Assembly (NCBI GenBank): GCA_905235345.1 | Contig: CAJOLO010000219.1 | Coordinates: 1 to 5,551 of the forward strand | Source: an uncultured Lachnospiraceae bacterium | Lineage (GTDB): Bacteria > Bacillota > Clostridia > Lachnospirales > Lachnospiraceae | Length of the DNA stretch: 5,551 bases | Reading direction: 5' to 3' | Shown here: positions 1 through 5,549 of the stretch, piece by piece | Layout of the letters: each line of letters opens with the position of its first letter | How positions within the stretch are numbered: position 1 is the first letter of the stretch | The notes under the pieces: model-generated | What the model was told of the DNA's origin: nothing | What the model saw: only the letters and a program-made list of their open reading frames with translations | Databases searched by the model: none | Position numbers and translations under genes: made by a program

Positions 1-117
1 ATAGTAATCATCATTGTACCTGTTGTTATACACAATCTCTGTACTCTCTATTCCAAGGAACTGCTCATATTGATCATTTTGAAAAAATTTGGGAGTCTTC
101 ATCTTATTCTTTTTCAT
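1..117 (-). CDS. N-terminal part of an unidentified protein, cut by the window edge
   Basis: An open frame starts at an ATG at 115-117 and stays open for 39 codons to the left edge, so its C-terminal part lies outside the window. An AGGATG Shine-Dalgarno-like stretch (123-128) sits 5 bases upstream. The peptide starts MKKNKMKTPKFF and is basic at first, then rich in Asn, Asp and Tyr (ending NNRYNDDYY). It has no signal peptide or membrane segment. I do not recognise a family. It lies downstream of the restriction endonuclease gene, in the same direction, behind a terminator-like hairpin and an AT-rich gap, so it may have its own promoter. It could be a further gene of the restriction cassette or the next host gene; 39 residues are not enough to decide. 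Met6 is an alternative start but has a weaker ribosome site. Confidence 0.45.
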   Translation of the reverse strand, partial: MKKNKMKTPKFFQNDQYEQFLGIESTEIVYNNRYNDDYY

Positions 118-122
118 AATGT

Positions 123-142
123 CATCCTATACCATTATTATA
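123..142 (-). promoter_or_regulatory. Possible -10 element and ribosome site of the left-edge gene
   Basis: A perfect TATAAT (plus-strand ATTATA at 137-142) lies about 20 bases upstream of the ATG at 117, followed by AGGATG at 123-128. No convincing -35 is found at 16-18 bases, and the surrounding gap is very AT-rich, so the TATAAT may be chance. Its place just after the putative terminator of the restriction operon is what a separate transcription unit would need. Confidence 0.25.
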
Positions 143-151
143 AAATAAATC

Positions 152-192
152 AAAAAAGCAAATGTATCTGTTCAGCTATGCTTCCTAGATAC
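152..192 (-). terminator. Terminator-like hairpin after the restriction operon
   Basis: Read on the minus strand, GTATCT (plus 187-192) pairs with AGATAC (plus 164-169). A short inner AGC/GCT stem can form within the loop. A T-rich tail with a run of six T (plus 152-157) follows. It starts about 20 bases after the endonuclease stop codon. The stem is short and AT-rich, so it would be a weak intrinsic terminator, but position and T-tract fit the end of the operon. Confidence 0.4.
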
Positions 193-210
193 TTCTAATT
201 TAATATTGCT

Positions 211-1890
211 TTACAGCCAATTTAAAATTCTGTCTTTTATACCGCTATACCATTCGTTTTCATCAGATGATTTTTCTGCCTGTTCTTTGGAAAATTCAAA
301 TATTTCCCTTATTTGACCTGGATCAGGTACATAATCAGCTTGATACGACTGTTCGACCATCTGAATAAATAAATTTAATTCTATTGGAACAATTATTGAA
401 ACCCCACCATAAAATGCAATATTAGTTTTGTGTAATGTATAAAAATAGGCTATACACGAAGGATTAATTGTCGGTGCGATAAACATACAATAGGTATCTT
501 TTCCTTGTTCTTGCTTTAATTTAGCCAAATGTCTTGACACCGGTTCACCTTCCATTTCATATTGCCTCTGACCTGATTGCATAGTGACCTCTACTGCAAC
601 CCCAAACTCTCCATAATCGCATACAATATCAGCCATATTACCGGGCGCAGTTGACATTGGTTGTCCCTTGTCATCAAACTTGAGATTAGCTTTTATATTC
701 CCACCATCAATCATTGTCATTGCGCGCCATACATTCCACTCTAACATAAGAGGTATATCATATAGATCTTTACTTTTAATATCCTTAAACGTTGTCATGA
801 CCTCTGAATATTTCTTATAATCTTTTATTTCATTTATTTGAATATTTAATAGTTTTTCCTTTTGTTCCTTTCTAACCTTCTCAAGTATATCTTTTAAATC
901 ATCAATAGTCTTGTCTGACAAATCAATTGTATCTGACGTAGTCTCCTTTATCTCAGCACATAAAATTTCCGTATTATCGGAATACAATTTTGGCAAATTG
1001 GAATCAAATAAATACTCTTTATATTTTTTCTCATCTTTAACATAAACAGGTTCACGATCCAATACATTCAAAAAATATTCCACATCTGCTCTTTTCTCAG
1101 GAGTGATTGACAACGAACGTCCTCGTTGAGAAATCTCAACCAAACCTGTTGCACGCAGGTATCTAAAACATGCATCTGCATAATCTCTTAAATTACTTGA
1201 CTTGGTTTTAACAAATTTTTTCAATGATTCATCTCGTGATTCCCTTATTTTTATTTGTCCTTCATCAATATCACTTTGATATATTTTTTCAATTTCTTTT
1301 AGCAAATATTCTCCACGAAAATTTCTATAACTACCTTTGAAATACGTTCTCATTCTTCTAAACGACTTTATTTGCTCAACAATATTATCAAATTCTCTAT
1401 AATCGGTAAGCTGCATTCCAAAAATCATAAGTTCATCAAAACTAATTGTCCCCAATTCATATATTAGTCTAAAGATTTCCAGATATGGTTTTACTTTAAA
1501 TAGTCCATTTGTCTTTGCAGTCTCCTTATGATATGGTGATGGCAATTGAAACTTCAATAATTGACGCAATAAAATCTCTTCAGTTCTTTTACCACTAAGT
1601 AATATCCTACCTGGATCAGTAATAGAAATATTCGGTTTCAAATCTACAAAACCTAAAGATTTCGGAGCCCTGTTAATTCTATCCCTGCTACTAAAATCCA
1701 TATTCTTTTGGGAACCTTTACCCTCAAAATCTTTATCCTCTGCCAGTTTTTTTGCAAATTCTATTTGAGTTTTTCGATTCCACTCTTTCCCCTGAAAATT
1801 ATCGATAAGCATTTTTATTTCAGGAATCATTTTCAACGGAGTTCTTGGTGATGTGGTAAAAAATAATGTTTTACTTTGTAAATTAGCCAA
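211..1890 (-). CDS. Type IIS restriction endonuclease, AlwI family
   Basis: A 559-residue protein resembling AlwI-family (RE_AlwI) type IIS endonucleases, which bind a short asymmetric site and cut a few bases to one side. The N-terminus (KTLFFTTSPRTP, then WNRKTQIEF at about 37-45) is family-like. Residues about 130-275 look like winged-helix DNA-binding modules, for example LRDYADACFRYLRATGLVEI. A helical, charged stretch covers about 310-365. The C-terminal nuclease domain holds E384, D421, E434 in VEVT, and E447. The 37/13/13 spacing matches, as I recall it, the catalytic residues of Nt.BspD6I (E418, D456, E469, E482). The start is TTG at 1888-1890: the nearest upstream ATG (1899-1901) is out of frame, and AAGGAG lies 11 bases ahead of the TTG. 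It follows the methyltransferase gene by 15 bases and shares its low GC (about 23% in two sampled 60-base lines, against 42-43% in murI and ddl). The sequence specificity, GGATC-like or GAGTC-like, cannot be read off directly. Confidence 0.88.
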   Translation of the reverse strand: MANLQSKTLFFTTSPRTPLKMIPEIKMLIDNFQGKEWNRKTQIEFAKKLAEDKDFEGKGSQKNMDFSSRDRINRAPKSLGFVDLKPNISITDPGRILLSGKRTEEILLRQLLKFQLPSPYHKETAKTNGLFKVKPYLEIFRLIYELGTISFDELMIFGMQLTDYREFDNIVEQIKSFRRMRTYFKGSYRNFRGEYLLKEIEKIYQSDIDEGQIKIRESRDESLKKFVKTKSSNLRDYADACFRYLRATGLVEISQRGRSLSITPEKRADVEYFLNVLDREPVYVKDEKKYKEYLFDSNLPKLYSDNTEILCAEIKETTSDTIDLSDKTIDDLKDILEKVRKEQKEKLLNIQINEIKDYKKYSEVMTTFKDIKSKDLYDIPLMLEWNVWRAMTMIDGGNIKANLKFDDKGQPMSTAPGNMADIVCDYGEFGVAVEVTMQSGQRQYEMEGEPVSRHLAKLKQEQGKDTYCMFIAPTINPSCIAYFYTLHKTNIAFYGGVSIIVPIELNLFIQMVEQSYQADYVPDPGQIREIFEFSKEQAEKSSDENEWYSGIKDRILNWL

Positions 1891-1908
1891 TATATTTTCA
1901 TCTCCTTA
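1888..1908 (-). promoter_or_regulatory. Overlap of methyltransferase stop codon and endonuclease Shine-Dalgarno; TTG start
   Basis: On the minus strand the methyltransferase ends with TAA (1906-1908), which runs directly into GGAG to give TAAGGAG (1902-1908). The endonuclease starts 11 bases later with TTG (1888-1890). A tempting ATG at 1899-1901 is in another frame. The arrangement suggests translational coupling: ribosomes finishing the methyltransferase would feed the weak start of the endonuclease. Confidence 0.7.
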
Positions 1909-2757
1909 ATAATTCTTAACAATAATATGCTTTGCATAAGATTTGAATCTATTTCGGATATTTACTGAATATGACTTGTCATACTCCTCAACAATCATTT
2001 CTCCATATAATTCCTCTGTCAACGGTGTTTTCCCTATTACTAATAATGCTTTACATGAAAGATTTCTAAAATCATTCGCTAACCGTCTATGCTCATCCTC
2101 TCCAAACCCATCTTTATATTCTTGATTACCATAATCACTAAAAACACAATCATATGGTGGATCCAAAAAAATAAAATCATCATCTGATACCATATCAAAT
2201 ATCTCAGAATAATCTAAATTATATATATCCGTTCTACTTAATAACTCATGATGTTCATCTGTAATTAATCTGGTATTGAAATTTTTGTATCTGCCAAAAG
2301 GAACATTATACTCACCTTGTTTATTATATCTTATCATTCCTGAATATGCAGTTTTATTAATAAAGTAATATAAAACACAGTCAAGATATGGTGAATCTGT
2401 TTTATGATTAAACGCATCTCTCATAATATAGTATAATTCTTCATTTTTATTTTCCACTCTCAGATCTGGATTTTCGCTCTTTTTCTTTTCATATTCTTTT
2501 TGATTCTTCTCATATAAGCTTTGAAGTTCATCAAGCTGCACGCGTGCTTCGCTATAATGTTCCTTCATCTGATTATAAAACATAAAAAGTCCCTGGTTCA
2601 CATCATTAATAATCGCCTTCTCCGGCTGCAGATAAAAATACAGAGCTCCTCCTCCAAAAAAAGGTTCTACATATGTATCATATTCTTTAGGCATATTATT
2701 GATAAAATGCGATATCTCTTTGGATTTTCCACCTCTATATTTTATCATTGGATTCAT
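1906..2757 (-). CDS. D12-class (Dam-like) N6-adenine DNA methyltransferase of the type IIS system
   Basis: This enzyme transfers a methyl group from S-adenosylmethionine to N6 of adenine, protecting host DNA from the adjacent endonuclease. Counting from the upstream ATG (286 residues), motif X is KYRGGKSK (9-16), the cofactor loop is EPFFGGGAL (34-42), the catalytic motif is DPPY (202-205), and RYNKQGEYNVPFGRYK (146-161) matches the recognition hairpin of E. coli Dam (RYNLRGEFNVPFGRYK). Dam R124 and P134 correspond to R146 and P156. Motif order, FxGxG before DPPY, is that of the alpha/D12 class. I place the start at the second ATG (2755-2757, protein MNPMIKYRGGKS, 283 residues). AGAAGGAG directly abuts the first ATG (2764-2766) and is correctly spaced, 9 bases, from the second. 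It is first in the operon with the endonuclease and has its own promoter overlapping an SOS box. Membership of the methyltransferase class is firm; target GATC or GGATC is inferred. Confidence 0.93.
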   Translation of the reverse strand: MNPMIKYRGGKSKEISHFINNMPKEYDTYVEPFFGGGALYFYLQPEKAIINDVNQGLFMFYNQMKEHYSEARVQLDELQSLYEKNQKEYEKKKSENPDLRVENKNEELYYIMRDAFNHKTDSPYLDCVLYYFINKTAYSGMIRYNKQGEYNVPFGRYKNFNTRLITDEHHELLSRTDIYNLDYSEIFDMVSDDDFIFLDPPYDCVFSDYGNQEYKDGFGEDEHRRLANDFRNLSCKALLVIGKTPLTEELYGEMIVEEYDKSYSVNIRNRFKSYAKHIIVKNY

Positions 2758-2766
2758 AAGTTCCAT

Positions 2767-2774
2767 CTCCTTCT
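2767..2774 (-). promoter_or_regulatory. Ribosome binding site that decides the methyltransferase start
   Basis: AGAAGGAG on the minus strand. It touches the upstream ATG (2764-2766) with no spacer, which a ribosome could not use well, but stands 9 bases before the ATG at 2755-2757. With the predicted transcription start near 2774, the leader would be only about 17 bases, so the mRNA would begin almost at the Shine-Dalgarno. Confidence 0.65.
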
Positions 2775-2780
2775 GATGTC

Positions 2781-2809
2781 ATAATACCATATATTCACCA
2801 CGAACACAA
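2781..2809 (-). promoter_or_regulatory. Extended -10 promoter of the restriction-modification operon
   Basis: On the minus strand there is a -10 of TATTAT (2781-2786) preceded by TG-G, giving an extended -10 (TGGTATTAT). A 17-base spacer separates it from TTGTGT (2804-2809) as -35. The -10 matches the consensus at 5 of 6 bases and the -35 at 3 of 6; the extended -10 would make up for the poor -35. It lies in the 91-base gap between the DUF1934 gene and the methyltransferase. Confidence 0.6.
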
Positions 2810-2814
2810 GTTCG
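2801..2814. promoter_or_regulatory. SOS box (LexA/DinR operator) over the -35 of the methyltransferase promoter
   Basis: CGAACACAAGTTCG: two perfect 5-base inverted arms, CGAAC and GTTCG, separated by 4 bases. The known Gram-positive LexA (DinR) operator is CGAAC-RNRY-GTTYG; this site fits at all positions but one (A where a pyrimidine is preferred). It fully covers the -35 hexamer, so a bound repressor would block RNA polymerase. Ten fixed bases are expected well under once by chance in a window of this size. LexA itself is not in the window, so binding is inferred. Confidence 0.65.
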
Positions 2815-2848
2815 ATTTAATATTTGTACTGTCTTCCATGCCATACTT

Positions 2849-3295
2849 TTAATTATTACAGGCATGACCACCACAATGTTCTTTTTTATCTCGACTGCAA
2901 CTTGACGTCAACCTCGCACTCTGATATGAATTTATGTAAAGAGCATATTTCACTCTTGCCTGCAGTAGCTCATCCGTTTCCGAGATTATGATCTCATGTG
3001 TATCAACCTCCATCGACACACCACCGGCATCCGTCTGATACAGGCTGCCCGTTCTTTTTCCCGGCAAGAATCTGAGTGCCGCGGATACCGCCCCGTTCTT
3101 CACCATCTCAAACAATCCGTCATTAAACTTGATTCTATTCTTTATAATTCTCCCATCATCCTCCGGCTGCTCCTCGTAAAGCACATAATGTTTGCCGTTC
3201 TTCAGATAATAGGTTCCTGCTGTCATCAGGCAGGTTTCCTCCTCACTTACATCGAACTGTCTGCCGGAAACCGTAACCAAAACATCCTTTGTCAT
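2849..3295 (-). CDS. DUF1934 (YwiB-like) protein, probably with a 3'-end frameshift
   Basis: A 148-residue reading that starts MTKDVLVTVSG after an AAGGAA ribosome site. The sequence fits the DUF1934 family (B. subtilis YwiB-like), a small calycin/lipocalin-like beta-barrel of unknown function found in Firmicutes. Family-like stretches are GTYYLKNGKHYVLYEE (about 27-42), NRIKFNDG (53-60) and TDELLQARVKYALYIN (107-122). After Y124-Q125-S126 the likeness ends and the frame gives a Cys/His-rich tail (C133, H140, C141, H144, C146). In the neighbouring frame, starting at TGC 2916-2918, the DNA reads CEVDVKLQSR and stops at 2886-2888, just what the family's last beta strand looks like. A one-base loss near 2918-2923 is the simplest explanation, giving an ancestral protein of about 136 residues. 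It sits 96 bases after murI in an AT-rich gap with two TATAAT matches (plus 3355-3360 and 3380-3385) but no good -35, so co-transcription with murI is possible. Confidence 0.75.
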   Translation of the reverse strand: MTKDVLVTVSGRQFDVSEEETCLMTAGTYYLKNGKHYVLYEEQPEDDGRIIKNRIKFNDGLFEMVKNGAVSAALRFLPGKRTGSLYQTDAGGVSMEVDTHEIIISETDELLQARVKYALYINSYQSARLTSSCSRDKKEHCGGHACNN

Positions 3296-3391
3296 ATTAT
3301 TTCCTTACATAATCTTTTTTATTTTATAAGTTATCGCATCGATTGGTGTGGCTGATTATAATACTCAATGGTAAAAATCATTATAATTACA

Positions 3392-4195
3392 TCAATAGCT
3401 CTCAATATCCACAACCTGCGTATCATTCACGTTGAACGGGAGCACATTGTCCGCAAAGGACATAAAGCTCTCCACACCATCACTGACATAATATTCATAA
3501 TTCGGACGATGTCTTGAAAGATTGAGCATCTCCTTCGCCGTCAACAGCTCTTTAAGCTCTTTCGCCGTCTCAAATGCAGGATTCACAAGATGAACTTCAT
3601 CACCCATAAATCGCTTAATCGTATTCCTGATAAGAGGATAATGAGTACATCCAAGCACCAGTGCATCCACGTTATATTCCTTCATCTCCTGGAGATATCT
3701 CCCCACAATATCATCCGTCACTCTATCCTCAAGAAGCCCCTCCTCCACAAGCGGAACGAATAAAGGACACGCTTTGCTTACCACCGTTATATTCGGATCA
3801 AGCTCTCTTATATAATCATTATAAATGCCGGATTTGACCGTACTTGCAGTCCCTATCACTCCCACGTTACCTGTCTTGGTGGTCTCCACAGCCATCTTAG
3901 CTCCCGGTTTTACCACACCGATTATCGGAATATCAATCTCTCCGGCAATCTCATCAAGAGCCAACGCACTTGCCGTATTACATGCAACCACAATTGCCTT
4001 TACTTTCTTGGTCTGTAGAAATCTCACGATCTGCCTGCTGTATTTCAATACCGTCTTCTTCGACTTTGAACCATAAGGAACTCTTGCCGTATCACCGAAA
4101 TACACAAGATCCTCTCCGGGAAGTTGTCTCATAATCTCTCTTACCACCGTAAGTCCGCCTACACCGGAATCAAACACACCTATCGGATTATCCAT
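3392..4195 (-). CDS. murI: Glutamate racemase
   Basis: Cytoplasmic, cofactor-independent racemase that interconverts L- and D-glutamate and supplies D-Glu for the second residue of the peptidoglycan stem peptide. The 267-residue length is normal. Visible family motifs are FDSGVGGLTV (8-17, with D9 and S10), YFGDTARVPYG (32-42), ACNTASA with catalytic C72 (71-77), the VPLVEEG loop (147-153), and LGCTHYPL with the second catalytic cysteine C183 and H185 (181-188). All key residues are present. The start ATG (4193-4195) follows AAAGGGA with a 6-base spacer. It reads in the same direction as ddl, which also serves cell-wall D-amino-acid metabolism, but a 200-base palindrome-filled gap separates them, so its expression may be partly uncoupled from ddl. 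Confidence 0.96.
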   Translation of the reverse strand: MDNPIGVFDSGVGGLTVVREIMRQLPGEDLVYFGDTARVPYGSKSKKTVLKYSRQIVRFLQTKKVKAIVVACNTASALALDEIAGEIDIPIIGVVKPGAKMAVETTKTGNVGVIGTASTVKSGIYNDYIRELDPNITVVSKACPLFVPLVEEGLLEDRVTDDIVGRYLQEMKEYNVDALVLGCTHYPLIRNTIKRFMGDEVHLVNPAFETAKELKELLTAKEMLNLSRHRPNYEYYVSDGVESFMSFADNVLPFNVNDTQVVDIESY

Positions 4196-4234
4196 TATAT
4201 TTCCCTTTCAAATAAACTATCGTATCTATTAAGC

Positions 4235-4405
4235 TGTACTAGTACATCGTTCGCAAAATAACTGGACTTAATGCGAAGGATGCTTGCCTGACAGTGCGGT
4301 TTCAAAAACGCAGGCGTAGCGGGCTACGCTGAGGCTAAAACTGTGCTGTCAGGTTAAGCAGGCAAGCATTCAGTCCGGTTATTTAAGAATCGGTGTACTA
4401 GTATC
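4235..4405. repeat. Long imperfect inverted repeat between ddl and murI (MITE-like or structured intergenic element)
   Basis: About 171 bases with arms meeting near 4321. From the outside in, TACTAGTACA (4237-4246) faces TGTACTAGTA (4394-4403); AAATAACTGGACT faces AGTCCGGTTATTT; TGCTTGCC (4281-4288) faces GGCAAGCA (4361-4368); CCTGACAG (4287-4294) faces CTGTCAGG (4346-4353); GCGTAGC (4314-4320) faces GCTACGC (4323-4329). The arms differ by scattered substitutions and one bulge of about 9 bases. TGTACTAGTACA at the left end is itself a perfect palindrome, and TGTACTAGTA also occurs as a direct repeat at both ends, which could be a target duplication. The ddl stop codon TAG (4398-4400) lies inside the right end. 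No reading frame for a transposase is present. It could be a small non-autonomous mobile element, a RNA-level structure, or both. Confidence 0.75.
4304..4333 (-). terminator. Possible intrinsic terminator or attenuator at the tip of the palindrome
   Basis: In the direction of transcription, GCGTAGC-CC-GCTACGC forms a tight hairpin, extended by CA/TG with one bulged C. Two to three bases later comes a run of five T (plus 4304-4308). This is terminator-like and lies between ddl and murI. The T-run is short, and the larger palindrome offers competing folds, so it may only reduce read-through into murI. Confidence 0.3.
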
Positions 4406-5549
4406 TTCTCTCCAATGCCAGCTCAATCTGCTTCTCCACCTGCTCTTCAATCGAAAGACCTGCCGCCTTCCAAAGCATAGGATACATACTTATTGAAGTA
4501 AATCCCGGCAAAGTATTAATCTCATTGAATATGACTCTGTTGGTATCCTTTTCCAAGAAGAAATCAACCCTTGCAAGTCCATATCCATCAATTGCAGAAA
4601 ATATTGTCTTTGCCGCCTCTCTGATCTCGTCTGCTTTGCCTTCCGGAAGCTCCGGCGATATCACGGTCTTACTGTCAGCATTGGAATACTTCGCGTCAAA
4701 ATCATAAAATTCAGCCGCGGACAAAATCTCACCCACACCCGAAGCATCCGGATTAATTGCCGTTCCAAGTACAGCACACTCAATCTCACGCCCTATAACA
4801 TTTCTTTCCACAAGGATCTTGGTATCATGCTTTGCTGCCAGCTTAAGTCCCTCTATAAGTTCATCTCTGTCATGTGCTTTTGATACACCTTTCGAAGATC
4901 CGGCTTTACTCGGCTTAACAAACACAGGATACGAAAGCTTACTCTCAACCCTTGCCACAAGCTCATCCATTGTAATCTTACATTTATCTTCCATATTACT
5001 GTCATTATTATTAAGACCAACTGCTTTATCGGAAATATCGTCTGCGGATAACTGCTCAGCTGTTTCTACCTCCAGGGCACGAACCAACACGTAATCAGCC
5101 TGTGTAATACCAAGGTCATCGACAATAATCTTAGTAAACACCTTATCCATTCCCACAGCAGATGCCAGCACACCACAACCAACATAAGGAATCTTTGACA
5201 TTTCGAATATTCCCTGAATAGTTCCATCCTCACCATACATTCCGTGAAGAACCGGGAATATCACATCAACCTTCATTGAAGAGTATTCACCATCCTTTAA
5301 CAGGATGATCTCTCTCTTTGATGCATCAGGAGAAAATACAACAGCAGTTTTCGATTGCCTCCATTTGCCGTTTTCTATGCTCTCAATAGAATCAACCAAC
5401 AGCCAGTGTCCATCCTTGGTGATTCCTATATATGTAATATCATATCTATCCTTATCTATAGCCTTTGCGATAGTCTGCACGGATATACATGATATATCAT
5501 GCTCCGATGACTGTCCGCCAAATACAACTGCAATTCTCCTCTTTTCCAT
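4398..5549 (-). CDS. ddl: D-alanine--D-alanine ligase
   Basis: ATP-grasp ligase of the cytoplasm that joins two D-alanines; the dipeptide is then added by MurF to the peptidoglycan precursor. At 383 residues it is at the long end of the family. The N-terminal domain has VVFGGQSSEHDIS (8-20, with E16) and FPVLHGMYGEDGTIQG (98-113). The ATP-grasp part has FVKPSKAGSSKGVS (210-223), the omega-loop motif FYDFDAKY (281-288), ARVDFF (326-331, with D329) and FNEINTLPGF (341-350, with E343 and N345). The Lys-Tyr pair at 287-288 is typical of true D-Ala-D-Ala ligases rather than D-Ala-D-Lac (VanA-type) enzymes. A low-complexity, Asn/Asp-rich insert covers about 160-193. The ATG at 5547-5549 leaves two bases before the window end, so its ribosome site is not visible. 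The stop TAG lies in the end of the following palindrome. Confidence 0.96.
   Translation of the reverse strand: MEKRRIAVVFGGQSSEHDISCISVQTIAKAIDKDRYDITYIGITKDGHWLLVDSIESIENGKWRQSKTAVVFSPDASKREIILLKDGEYSSMKVDVIFPVLHGMYGEDGTIQGIFEMSKIPYVGCGVLASAVGMDKVFTKIIVDDLGITQADYVLVRALEVETAEQLSADDISDKAVGLNNNDSNMEDKCKITMDELVARVESKLSYPVFVKPSKAGSSKGVSKAHDRDELIEGLKLAAKHDTKILVERNVIGREIECAVLGTAINPDASGVGEILSAAEFYDFDAKYSNADSKTVISPELPEGKADEIREAAKTIFSAIDGYGLARVDFFLEKDTNRVIFNEINTLPGFTSISMYPMLWKAAGLSIEEQVEKQIELALERRY

Noticed and set aside
2521..2784. Plus-strand reading frames opposite the methyltransferase, murI, DUF1934 and ddl genes
   Set aside because: They are mirror images of well-supported minus-strand genes, lack ribosome sites and show no recognisable protein features.
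2758..2848. A controller (C) gene or C-box ahead of the methyltransferase
   Set aside because: The gap is only 91 bases, holds no reading frame of useful length, and its palindrome is of the SOS-box type rather than the paired C-box type.
2837..2866. Inverted repeat CATGCC/GGCATG as a terminator of the DUF1934 transcript
   Set aside because: Only a 6-base stem with an 18-base AT-rich loop, and no T-run follows on the minus strand.
2849..2900. Cys/His-rich C-terminus of the DUF1934 protein as a metal-binding motif
   Set aside because: The alternative frame encodes a far better family-like ending, so the tail is most simply explained as out-of-frame translation after a base loss.
4210..4260. 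A separate murI promoter (TTGCGA, 17 bases, CTTAAT on the minus strand)
   Set aside because: Each hexamer matches only 4 of 6 and the stretch lies within the palindrome arm, so it is not strong enough to list as a feature.
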